A DNA stretch of 33,990 nucleotides, taken from positions 1 through 33,990 of the forward strand of contig JAFZKR010000091.1 in assembly GCA_017551845.1 (NCBI GenBank). Reading direction: 5' to 3'. The position numbers were made by a program, and so were the translations under genes. A model generated the notes under the pieces. That model was not told the DNA's origin. It worked only from the letters and a program-made list of their open reading frames with translations, and did no database searches. Below are positions 8,607 to 16,757 of the stretch, one piece after another; position 1 is the first letter of the stretch, and each line of letters opens with the position of its first letter. Origin of the DNA: Bacteroidaceae bacterium (GTDB taxonomy: Bacteria > Bacteroidota > Bacteroidia > Bacteroidales > Bacteroidaceae).

Positions 8607-10094
8607 TTATCTCGTTCTTTTTATCTTATTGACTATCACGCCTATACCTGTAATGGTCTCAGCGGTTTCAATAGCTGTCATAGGCACTCCGCCTATGCCG
8701 TGCATATTTACGTTTTGACCGGTAAGCAGAAGATTGCCCACTTTTGTACGTATGGGCAACTGTGACATTACCAGATTCTCGCTATCCTTGAAATAGCCGT
8801 ACATAGAGCCGTTCCTGCTGCCTAACCAGTCACGAAAAGTGAGCGGTGATGCAGCAAAACACTCCTCAGTATGTTCCCTTATATCCGGAAAGACCCGGGA
8901 TATCATATCTATTACTTTCTCCATGCGGGCACTCTTCCACTCTTCATATTCAGGTGTGCGGTGGCCGGTACGGGTATCACTCCAACAGCTCACCTCCTCC
9001 CAGCTCATGAGTGACAAAGCCGAAATGTGTGTTGCCCACTTGCCGTCATCCGACGGAGACATGAAACAGCTTATTCCATGTGGCCAGCCCTCCGGATCAT
9101 GGGCACTCAATTTCCAAGAATTGGACATCTTATCAAGAATAGATACAGGATGGTCACAAAACGGGACTGTAGCATGTTTTAGCTTAAGATACACCTTGAA
9201 TGCCGACACAGTATCGGGAATCATCCTGAGCCGTTCACAATAACCGGGAGTAAAAGCCTTGCCCTCAATAATATCCAGAAGCTGGCTCGGATGGATATCC
9301 GATATATACATGTCAGCCTTATATTCATTGCCCTCAGAGTCAACAATGCACTTTATCATCCTCTCGTCAACCCGGACACCGGTCACCTTGCGACGTGTCA
9401 GGACCGAGCCTCCACCCTGCTCTATAACCCATGCCAATGCATCGGCCAGTCGGCTGCTGCCTCCGACAAAACGGCACGGATGATCTATGAACATGACAGA
9501 AATCATGGCGTGAAGATATGCAGGTGAATGTCCTGCCACACCTGCATAAAGAGGATTGACGAAGGCCAACAGGGAACGAAGCCTCTGATTATCGATATAC
9601 TTGGCAATGAAAAGGTCAGCAGGCATCATGAACTCATCGGAATGGACAGGATAAGATCCGGGGTTACTCTTCATGTAGAACAGTTTCTCCTCTTCCGACA
9701 GACGGAAAACAGCATCGGTGTATTTTCGGATATTTTCACTCTCATCCGGAAAATGCTCCGAAAGATACTCAATAAAAGCCTCCCTGCCTGCAGGGATATG
9801 ATAAGTGACACCTTCAGACAGATATGTCACGCTTGACATAACGTCCGAAGGGGCAAGTTCAAATCTATCCCATATACCGAGATATCTGCATATCCGGTAA
9901 AGCGAACCCTGTTCATGGAATCCGCCCGCCACATGCATTCCGGTCTCGTATCTTTCTCCATTGCGCACAAAAGTCTGCAAACCTCCACCTATCAGAGGGT
10001 TCTTCTCAAGAACCGTCACTTTATGACCCTCTTTGGAGAGCAAGGCTCCACAGAACAGACCGCCAAGACCGGCACCTATCACTAATATTTCCAT
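8607..10094 (-). CDS. CrtI/CrtISO-like FAD-dependent oxidoreductase, copy 1
   Basis: A 495-aa flavoprotein of the phytoene desaturase / carotenoid isomerase / retinol saturase family. The dinucleotide-binding GAGLGGL is at residues 7-13, followed by LEKN and a GGGLQTF segment. The C-terminal FAD signature is LLLTGQNVNMHGIGGVPMTA. The family desaturates, isomerises or saturates long conjugated polyenes, which suits a polyene-making cluster. It is a tandem paralogue of the gene at 10101-11606 (6 bp apart), and the two may act as a pair or on different bonds. No carotenoid biosynthesis gene such as crtB or crtE is in the window, so the substrate is probably the polyketide polyene. Chemistry and direction (oxidation, reduction, isomerisation) are undetermined. 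Confidence 0.87.
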   Translation of the reverse strand: MEILVIGAGLGGLFCGALLSKEGHKVTVLEKNPLIGGGLQTFVRNGERYETGMHVAGGFHEQGSLYRICRYLGIWDRFELAPSDVMSSVTYLSEGVTYHIPAGREAFIEYLSEHFPDESENIRKYTDAVFRLSEEEKLFYMKSNPGSYPVHSDEFMMPADLFIAKYIDNQRLRSLLAFVNPLYAGVAGHSPAYLHAMISVMFIDHPCRFVGGSSRLADALAWVIEQGGGSVLTRRKVTGVRVDERMIKCIVDSEGNEYKADMYISDIHPSQLLDIIEGKAFTPGYCERLRMIPDTVSAFKVYLKLKHATVPFCDHPVSILDKMSNSWKLSAHDPEGWPHGISCFMSPSDDGKWATHISALSLMSWEEVSCWSDTRTGHRTPEYEEWKSARMEKVIDMISRVFPDIREHTEECFAASPLTFRDWLGSRNGSMYGYFKDSENLVMSQLPIRTKVGNLLLTGQNVNMHGIGGVPMTAIETAETITGIGVIVNKIKRTR

Positions 10095-10100
10095 TTCTGC

Positions 10101-11606
10101 TCAATCAGAAACCTTTATGATCCCGTCATAAAGGATTCCATTTCCTAAAATACTGTCACACACAACCATACTGCCCACTAGTACACCCATTATGCCATGT
10201 GAGTTCACAGACTGCCCGGCAAGGAACAGATTCCCTACACGTGTGCGGTAGGAAACTCTGCCGGATTGTCCCAGGTCAATATCCTTTGCTATACCGTATA
10301 GACCGCCTCCTAATGCACCTGTATAATCACGATAGGTAAGCGGCGTCGATGTATAGTATCGCTCCAAACCATCCCTCAGTTCAGGAAAACGCTCTGCAGC
10401 AACAGCAATAAGCCTCTCTGCCTTGAGCCTCTTGAATTCCCTGTATTCATCACCACGCCTGCCGGTAAATGTGTCGTTCCAAGCGGCCAGTTCTTCACTG
10501 CGCATATAAGCAAGTATCACTCCGGCATCGGCATAACGGCTGTCACCCTGCGGCCACTGATGCATGTACAAAAAGCCACGCGGCCAGTCAGTAGCCGTAT
10601 AACTATCACATCCCCAAATACTTCCGCCACCATAGAAGAAACGATTGGCGTTCATGTAAGGGATAGTATTGTTTTTAAACTTCAAATATAATTCAAATAC
10701 CCCAATCGTATTGGGCATTTCAAGAATTCTTTTTTTGTAAGCCGGTCTGAAAAGAGGCGAATGCACCATTCTGACCGTAAGGGCAGGATGTATGGTCGAA
10801 ATGACATAATCGGCAACGGCAATCTGTTCCGTACCGTCAGTCAAATATTTTACTCCTGTGGCATGAGTTTCGTCACATTCTATCTCCACTGCCTTGCAAC
10901 CAGTCATCACACAACCTCCAGCGTCAGTAATACACTTGACAAGCAGGTTTGCAATCCTGTCGCTTCCACCAGCTATGCGCCATGCACTGCGATTGTAAAA
11001 GGCTGTAATGAAAGCATGCAAGGCAAATGGTGTATGCCCCTTGACTCCGGCATAAAGAGGCTGGTTGCCAGCCAGAATCTGACGCAGATCCGGGTCCTGG
11101 ATAATCTCATCAATCACCTCATCCACACTGCGGGTGTGCCAGACCGTGTCATTGGAATCCATAACCCTTTCAGGATTGAAGCTCTCCACCGATGATGCTG
11201 CCGATGCCTTGAAAACAGCATCCATGTACCTGACAAGGTTGTCCTTCTGACCGGGAAAGAACTCTGCAAGCCCTTCCACAAACTCCTCACGGCCATTACG
11301 GAACGGAAAATCCTGCCCCTTGAATGTGATAATGTCATAGCCGTCACGATCCAGTTCATGAAGTTCAAGCCCATCCCTGATACCTATGTATCGGAGCAGG
11401 GTATCAAGCATCTCGCCGCGCCCTGCACTTCCGATAAAGTGCATGCCTGTCTCAAATCTTACTCCTTCACGTATGAATGTCTGGAGACATCCGCCGGCAT
11501 GACGTTCCTGCTCTATGACTGTAACATCATATCCGTGCTTTGCCAAGACCGCGCCACACGAGAGACCACCCAATCCGGCTCCTATTATGACACATTTCTT
11601 TTCCAT
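10101..11606 (-). CDS. CrtI/CrtISO-like FAD-dependent oxidoreductase, copy 2
   Basis: A 501-aa paralogue of the neighbouring flavoprotein. The Rossmann motif GAGLGGL is at 9-15, the E-box reads VIEQERHAGGCLQTF, and the C-terminal FAD-contact region is LFLAGQSVNSHGIMGVLVGS. A PLYAGVKGHTPFALHAF block is shared almost position by position with copy 1, supporting an old tandem duplication. The start codon overlaps the stop of the exporter gene by one base. Likely acts on a conjugated chain as isomerase, desaturase or saturase; which bond or partner is not predictable. Confidence 0.87.
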   Translation of the reverse strand: MEKKCVIIGAGLGGLSCGAVLAKHGYDVTVIEQERHAGGCLQTFIREGVRFETGMHFIGSAGRGEMLDTLLRYIGIRDGLELHELDRDGYDIITFKGQDFPFRNGREEFVEGLAEFFPGQKDNLVRYMDAVFKASAASSVESFNPERVMDSNDTVWHTRSVDEVIDEIIQDPDLRQILAGNQPLYAGVKGHTPFALHAFITAFYNRSAWRIAGGSDRIANLLVKCITDAGGCVMTGCKAVEIECDETHATGVKYLTDGTEQIAVADYVISTIHPALTVRMVHSPLFRPAYKKRILEMPNTIGVFELYLKFKNNTIPYMNANRFFYGGGSIWGCDSYTATDWPRGFLYMHQWPQGDSRYADAGVILAYMRSEELAAWNDTFTGRRGDEYREFKRLKAERLIAVAAERFPELRDGLERYYTSTPLTYRDYTGALGGGLYGIAKDIDLGQSGRVSYRTRVGNLFLAGQSVNSHGIMGVLVGSMVVCDSILGNGILYDGIIKVSD

Positions 11607-14600
11607 CAGCCCTCCAAACTTGAGTTTTTTCCTTTCAGACTCCGCTTATAGGCAAGCCACACATCAATCCCTTTGTAAAGATATTTATATCTATCATACA
11701 TGGCCCTGTAGGCGGCATCCTCGTACTTGCGGCACAATTCACTGTACCACTCAATGTAAAATCTGTGGAACGCCTGAGTCCGGGAACGCGAATCATCTCC
11801 CCATGAAATGTCATCATAAGCTATGCGCTTTCCGACCGTCACAGTTATCCGTCCTTCCCTAAGCATCAATTCCTTTTTAGGTAACACATGCCCCACCCCA
11901 TGAAGGCATATTGGAATTATGTCTAATCCCAATTTCTGAGAAAGATGGAAAGCACCTTTATGGAATCTGAGAATATGACAGTCCTCTGACCTGGTTCCTT
12001 CAGGAAAAACCATAACCGAGTAACCACGCTCCACTAAACTCCGCAACTGGGGCATGTAATTATCAACACCCTCCGCAGCAGGTACAAATTCGGCACGACG
12101 TATGAGTGGGCCGTAAATAGGATTGCGCCACACCCAATCATTTGTTATGACAACCATTTTGGGGGTAAGCATGAGCAGACACATCAAATCCAGATGTGAC
12201 TGATGGTTGCTGATGATAACGGCTGGCTTGATGAATGTTTCACCAGCACTGTTGTCAAACGTGAATTCCACTCCCGGCACACGTCGGATCACGAAATTCG
12301 AGAACCGATAAAGGACACCATGCAACCATCGGTCTTTCCATTCCCGCTTACGGCCTAAGAACAAGACAAAAGCTATTGGCGTGACAACGATTACGGAAAG
12401 AATCAGGAAAGCAAACGCATAGACGGTCTTGGCGAGCCGCCACAAGGTTACCGGGATATCTCTGGGCTGGCCTTTCTTGACTGTGAGCCAACGGAATAAC
12501 CACTCCGGCAGGAAATGCGCCATTACCACCACGACAAACATTCCAAGCATGGTAATCTCCGCAAGGGAGCGCATAGCCGGATGCTTGGCAAATATTAGCG
12601 TTCCTATACCTATGAACATTATCACTGCCGATATGATGACACTCTTGCGTCTGTCCTGCAGTGTGCTTCGACCGTAGGCATATTCCTGCATAAGCCCTTC
12701 GGTAATGAAAATTGTATAATCGTCACCCTGTCCGAAAATGAATGTAGCCAGAATGATGCTGACGATATTGAACTGTATGCCCAGAATGTTCATAATCCCC
12801 AGAATCCAAATCCAACCCACTGTGAGCGGGAGGAAAGAGAGCAGAGCCAGTTCTATACGCCCGAACGAGATCCAAAGGAACATGAACACAATGAATCCGC
12901 ACAGGAACAGCACAGTATTGAAATCATCAGAAAGTGAACGGACCAATGAAGTCATTACCTCACTCATGTCAATCGGAATGACATCCTGAACCGATACCAC
13001 ATCAGGCTTAGTGCGTACCGACTCAAGGAATGGAGCGAATGCGCCCTCTGTGAATCCAGCCTCTTGTGTCTCTTTCTCCAATTGAACCAGGACATCGGCA
13101 TGTTCCTGCCAGAACGTAGTCCAACGCATGGCTACAGCCTCTTTTTCTGAATCCGGTGAAAGCATACCCGCAAGAATGGAGAGTTGATTCATTCCCGAAT
13201 TACCCACACTACCCGACAGGAACTCAGTATCCTCCTTTTGCTGGGGAGTCATATAATTAATGTGATTCAGGTCTGTATCAAAACCTGCACTACCGCCCCA
13301 TATCAGAATCGCTACAGTAATGAGCAAAACTATCGGTGACACGACCCTGCCCAATCTGCCGCTTCCGTTATAATGGGAATTCCGTCTCTTTTCCTCTTTC
13401 TTCGGTTTTTCTCCTGTCTTGGCAAAAACCGGAAGGAAAACAAGTGAGAATATGATGGTACCAGCCAGCATGAACGACCCGAATAACGCCAGGTCATGCA
13501 TGGCCTGAGCCTTCAGGAACAATAGGCAAAGAAAGGCACTGACAGTGGTTATGTTACCGACCAGCAACGGGACGACCATCTCACGCAGTGAAATACGGAT
13601 ATCAGCTGTGTCACGTAACGAATGCAAGAAATGGAGCGGATAGTTGGCGGCGATACCCACTATCACTGACCCTATTCCTATAACTATAATTGATATGGAA
13701 CTCTTGATGCAGCCAATAAGCCCCAAGGAGAATATTCCTCCGAAGAGAAGTGTGACGGCAATCCATAATATGTAGTCCAGACGCTTAAACGAGAACCACA
13801 GCACAGCTAAGATTCCTATTACGGCCAATGCCACAGCCAGAAAACTGTCCTTTTTGATCCTTTCTGCATTGGTTACGGCTATTACAGGAGCGCCTACAGC
13901 CGATACAAGGATGCCGGTTCTGTCAGTAACCTGTGCGCCTGTCTTTTCCACAAGTTCTACCAACCTGGCGTTACGTCCCGATTCACTGTCGCCAAAAGGA
14001 GATTCAAAAAGAAGCACACCAGCAGGCTCGGTACGATGCATTATATGACCATCCGTAAGACGGTAGCCGCCTTCCCCACCCGCATCAGCCAAGGCAAGCA
14101 GAATATTACCGAACAGTCCGAGTGGGTCGTAAGGTATGGTGCCGGCTGTAAAACTGCCGCTCAACATACGGAGAGAACGGCGATCAGCCTCCAGCTGCCG
14201 TTTGACATAATCATCTTCACGGAGTATGGAATCCATGCGGATATAGTCATCGGGAGTAAGGAAACTGGCATAATGCTCCTGCACGAACTGAATCAGTTCC
14301 ATAGCCGTGGACTCATCAGCCAAAGCACTCATGTCAGGAACAAGGTTTAAGGTGTCATTCTCAAACCATAGCTCCTCAAACAGGTCCATCGCTCCAATAA
14401 TTTCGTCATCATCCCAACTCTCAGATACGGAACGGAATATGACAGCTACACTGTTCTGTCTGGAGACGGACTCCATAAACTCCGTCTGACGGCTGTCGGA
14501 ACGGTCTATCGGCAGGAAGCTTGAAATATCCTCCTCATAATGCAGACGGCACAATGACAATACGCAAAGGAGTACGCAGACCGTCACGATCAGAGCAGCA

Positions 14601-14653
14601 ATACCTTTGCGGCATTTTAGCCAGTCATATATCCGGAGGAAAAAATCAATCAT
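11606..14653 (-). CDS. RND/MMPL-family lipid exporter fused to PlsC acyltransferase
   Basis: A 1015-aa inner-membrane fusion. Residues 1 to about 770 are an RND/MMPL exporter: one helix near 15-37, a periplasmic domain beginning with EEDISSFLP, a block of helices at about 265-400, then the second half with its own loop and helix block, including the FGQGDDYTIF segment with acidic residues as in RND proton relays. The last roughly 220 residues are a PlsC domain with NHQSHLD (His817) and PEGTRSED (Glu885). In E. coli-type clusters the exporter and acyltransferase are, as I recall, separate proteins; here acylation and export are joined. The ATG at 14653 is chosen because the frame extends only to a TTG upstream. 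It overlaps the GT2 gene by 8 bp. Confidence 0.9.
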   Translation of the reverse strand: MIDFFLRIYDWLKCRKGIAALIVTVCVLLCVLSLCRLHYEEDISSFLPIDRSDSRQTEFMESVSRQNSVAVIFRSVSESWDDDEIIGAMDLFEELWFENDTLNLVPDMSALADESTAMELIQFVQEHYASFLTPDDYIRMDSILREDDYVKRQLEADRRSLRMLSGSFTAGTIPYDPLGLFGNILLALADAGGEGGYRLTDGHIMHRTEPAGVLLFESPFGDSESGRNARLVELVEKTGAQVTDRTGILVSAVGAPVIAVTNAERIKKDSFLAVALAVIGILAVLWFSFKRLDYILWIAVTLLFGGIFSLGLIGCIKSSISIIVIGIGSVIVGIAANYPLHFLHSLRDTADIRISLREMVVPLLVGNITTVSAFLCLLFLKAQAMHDLALFGSFMLAGTIIFSLVFLPVFAKTGEKPKKEEKRRNSHYNGSGRLGRVVSPIVLLITVAILIWGGSAGFDTDLNHINYMTPQQKEDTEFLSGSVGNSGMNQLSILAGMLSPDSEKEAVAMRWTTFWQEHADVLVQLEKETQEAGFTEGAFAPFLESVRTKPDVVSVQDVIPIDMSEVMTSLVRSLSDDFNTVLFLCGFIVFMFLWISFGRIELALLSFLPLTVGWIWILGIMNILGIQFNIVSIILATFIFGQGDDYTIFITEGLMQEYAYGRSTLQDRRKSVIISAVIMFIGIGTLIFAKHPAMRSLAEITMLGMFVVVVMAHFLPEWLFRWLTVKKGQPRDIPVTLWRLAKTVYAFAFLILSVIVVTPIAFVLFLGRKREWKDRWLHGVLYRFSNFVIRRVPGVEFTFDNSAGETFIKPAVIISNHQSHLDLMCLLMLTPKMVVITNDWVWRNPIYGPLIRRAEFVPAAEGVDNYMPQLRSLVERGYSVMVFPEGTRSEDCHILRFHKGAFHLSQKLGLDIIPICLHGVGHVLPKKELMLREGRITVTVGKRIAYDDISWGDDSRSRTQAFHRFYIEWYSELCRKYEDAAYRAMYDRYKYLYKGIDVWLAYKRSLKGKNSSLEG

Positions 14654-15386
14654 GGGTCTTACCTGCAATTATTCTGAACAGCGCCATAGGCAACCCAAAG
14701 AAAAGAGCTCCAAAACAGAGAAGCGTATTCAGTACTGTAATTCTGAAAAAATCCAAAAATGGTCTGAAATGCGATACCCGTTCCCCATCCGGCTGATAAA
14801 GCACTCTTACGGGTACACCTCTCACTTCTGTTCCGTTCCATGCTGCATAAACCAATAGTTCCAGTTCAGCCTCATAGCGTGAAGTAATCAGTCTCATTCC
14901 ACGCAGGGAACCTAACGGATAGATACGGAAACCGGACTGTGTATCATCCAGCCTCTGAGCTGTCTGTAACCTGAACCAAAAGTTTGAGAAACGGTTGGCA
15001 AAAGTATTCTTACGGGGCATGTTCTCACTTGTCAGATTGCGGCAACCTACTATAATAGCTTCCGGGACCATTTCCGATGCCTCAACAAGCACCGGTACAT
15101 CCTCCGGAAAATGTTGCCCGTCAGCATCAAGGGTGATGGCATGGGTAAATCCATTATTACGGGCGAATGAGAGTCCGGTCTTGAGAGCCTGCCCCTTGCC
15201 CTGGTTGGTATCATGTGCCAAGACAGAAATATTCAGTCCGGAAAGTGTTTGTGCAGTATTGTCTGTACTGCCATCATCTACAACAATCACATCAGTACAT
15301 ACCTTAAGTGAACGCTTCACCACATCGGCCACCGTCCGGCAGTTGTTGTAAGTGGGTATTATGATGCAATAGCGGTTTACTGACAT
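14646..15386 (-). CDS. GT2-family glycosyltransferase (polyprenyl-phosphate sugar synthase-like)
   Basis: A 246-aa family 2 glycosyltransferase. The GT-A fold is shown by IIPTYNN (9-15), VVDDGSTDN (35-43) and the DXD-type LDADGQHFPED (86-96). A QSGFRIYPL motif follows, as in dolichyl-phosphate mannose synthase-like enzymes, and the C-terminus has one or two hydrophobic segments (after about residue 205). It likely transfers a sugar to a polyprenyl phosphate or directly to the lipid product at the cytoplasmic membrane. GT2 genes are regular members of aryl-polyene and flexirubin clusters. The two small EamA proteins of the cluster would make sense as flippases for its product, but this is inference. 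Confidence 0.86.
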   Translation of the reverse strand: MSVNRYCIIIPTYNNCRTVADVVKRSLKVCTDVIVVDDGSTDNTAQTLSGLNISVLAHDTNQGKGQALKTGLSFARNNGFTHAITLDADGQHFPEDVPVLVEASEMVPEAIIVGCRNLTSENMPRKNTFANRFSNFWFRLQTAQRLDDTQSGFRIYPLGSLRGMRLITSRYEAELELLVYAAWNGTEVRGVPVRVLYQPDGERVSHFRPFLDFFRITVLNTLLCFGALFFGLPMALFRIIAGKTHD

Positions 15387-15389
15387 AAC

Positions 15390-15785
15390 TCAGAATTGTT
15401 CCTTGACTAACGTAACCGAGAATTTCGAGTACAGAATCCCTGGATTGCCGGCAGCTGTCACTAAAGTCTGGACTTTCAGCCCGCCATCCCCGGTCTCCGT
15501 GCGTGAAGTGAAAATGAAACTGAGCCTCGTATTGTCATCGGGAGAAACGACTCCCGTATATTTGACGTTTTTTATGTTCCTGACAAACAGGTTACACCCC
15601 TCGGCGACCGAAGCCAGTTCTGCCACCATCTGCATCAGACACACACCGGGTGTTATTGGATGTCCGGGAAAATGGGCCTTGAAAATGAAATGTTCCGGAT
15701 TTAGCCTTACGTCAAAGCCATAGACCATCCCATCGGCAACTGGTTCGGATTTCTCGATATTATAAAAATCACCAATCAGCTTCAT
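15390..15785 (-). CDS. FabZ/ApeI-like hotdog dehydratase with Glu-to-Gln change
   Basis: A 131-aa single hotdog-fold protein of the FabA/FabZ family. The central helix motif is HFPGHPITPGVCLMQMVAE. Catalytic His38 is present, but the acid that pairs with it 14 residues later is Gln52 instead of Glu. This suggests weak activity alone, a non-catalytic role, or a composite site with a partner. The obvious partner is the ApeP-type protein at 21440-21877, which keeps its Glu. In the aryl-polyene pathway the dehydratase removes water from the 3-hydroxyacyl-ACP to give the trans double bond. The start overlaps the LolA-like gene by 17 bp. Confidence 0.83.
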   Translation of the reverse strand: MKLIGDFYNIEKSEPVADGMVYGFDVRLNPEHFIFKAHFPGHPITPGVCLMQMVAELASVAEGCNLFVRNIKNVKYTGVVSPDDNTRLSFIFTSRTETGDGGLKVQTLVTAAGNPGILYSKFSVTLVKEQF

Positions 15786-16392
15786 AATCCCCGTTTATTG
15801 AGATATTGCTCACTTCAATCTCTGTGCTTCCTCCGTTCTGGTCCTTCATGGTCATGCGCTTGAGCAGCGAAGTGCCGGGATCAAACACCATAACTATCTC
15901 GGAGAATACACGTTTCATATCCCTACGTTGAGGGACAAGCACTGTCACCCATTCACCGTTCTGCTCAGTCACAGAAATCTGAAACATACGCTTGTCCTTA
16001 AGGTTCTGACCTGACATACAACCTAATACGATTCCTGCCAACCCCTTGAACATGCGGCTTGCATCATTACCTATCTCTGTATGACCATCATCAGTATCAA
16101 TGGATATGACATCATCCTGAATAGTAAACGAATAGCCGGAAGGACCGGTATAAATCCACTTCAATGACGATGGCTCCTTATACAGCATCCTGCCTGTTGA
16201 AACCTGAGCCTCATCCAAAAGCGGAACAGTACGTACTTGCCTGAAATCACACTTCATCGACTTCATCGAGGCACATGCCTCAGCGATACGATCTACTATC
16301 TCATCCTCCTCTCCTCCAAGGCTACCTGCATAAACCAGACCTATCCCTACCATAAGGAACAGAGTCGTTATTATTGTCACTGTCTTTTTCAT
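15769..16392 (-). CDS. LolA-like periplasmic lipid/lipoprotein carrier
   Basis: A 207-aa exported protein of the LolA/outer-membrane lipoprotein carrier family. The start is the ATG at 16392, which gives a clean signal peptide (MKKTVTIITTLFLMVGIG, cleavage near AYAG); upstream codons in frame overlap the EamA gene and are not signal-like. The conserved pattern is seen in MKCDFRQ, G-MLYKEPSSLKWIY and the TIQDD turn. LolA-like proteins accompany MMPL exporters in aryl-polyene, xanthomonadin and flexirubin clusters and are thought to carry the hydrophobic product across the periplasm to the outer membrane. The same is proposed here with the exporter at 11606-14653. Confidence 0.85.
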   Translation of the reverse strand: MKKTVTIITTLFLMVGIGLVYAGSLGGEEDEIVDRIAEACASMKSMKCDFRQVRTVPLLDEAQVSTGRMLYKEPSSLKWIYTGPSGYSFTIQDDVISIDTDDGHTEIGNDASRMFKGLAGIVLGCMSGQNLKDKRMFQISVTEQNGEWVTVLVPQRRDMKRVFSEIVMVFDPGTSLLKRMTMKDQNGGSTEIEVSNISINGDYEADW

Positions 16393-16400
16393 TCTCAGAA

Positions 16401-16757
16401 TCATCTTGCTATGAAGTATGCACCGATAAGTATGAGCACCACTCCCACCCAACGGATGGGAGGAACAGCCTCACCTAAGAAAATCCATGCACCAAACATA
16501 CCGAACAAAAAACTCAGACAACTTAGAGGGTAAGCTATACTGAAAGGGAAATGCTTAAGGATGTACATCCACAAGAGCATAGCTCCAGACAGGAAGGTCC
16601 CGCATGCATACCACCACCAGTTTGTCAACTCACCTGCCAGAAACTGGCCGAAACCGCTGTAATGGCCCATTTTCTTGAGAGCCAACTTAAGCATCATCTG
16701 GCCTGTAGCCAGTGTAAAACTCTGTAACAGAGACAAAGGGATTATACTTTTCCACAT
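16401..16757 (-). CDS. EamA/SMR-like four-helix half-transporter, copy 2
   Basis: A 118-residue membrane protein, exactly the length of the copy at 1471-1827 and clearly homologous along its whole length, with four helices and the shared LLQS, LLWMYILKHFPFS and AYPLSCLSFLFG blocks. The loop after helix 1 is less basic than in copy 1, which fits two subunits inserted in opposite orientation as in ArnE/ArnF- or EmrE-type heterodimers, though the charge bias is only judged by eye. The start overlaps the end of the chain-length-factor gene by 16 bp and the LolA-like gene follows 8 bp later, placing it in the export and glycosylation part of the operon. Confidence 0.78.
   Translation of the reverse strand: MWKSIIPLSLLQSFTLATGQMMLKLALKKMGHYSGFGQFLAGELTNWWWYACGTFLSGAMLLWMYILKHFPFSIAYPLSCLSFLFGMFGAWIFLGEAVPPIRWVGVVLILIGAYFIAR

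Noticed and set aside
8607..11606. Carotenoid biosynthesis genes
   Set aside because: CrtI-like flavoproteins occur without phytoene synthase, GGPP synthase or cyclase, and are embedded in a polyketide operon, so carotenoid is unlikely to be the substrate.
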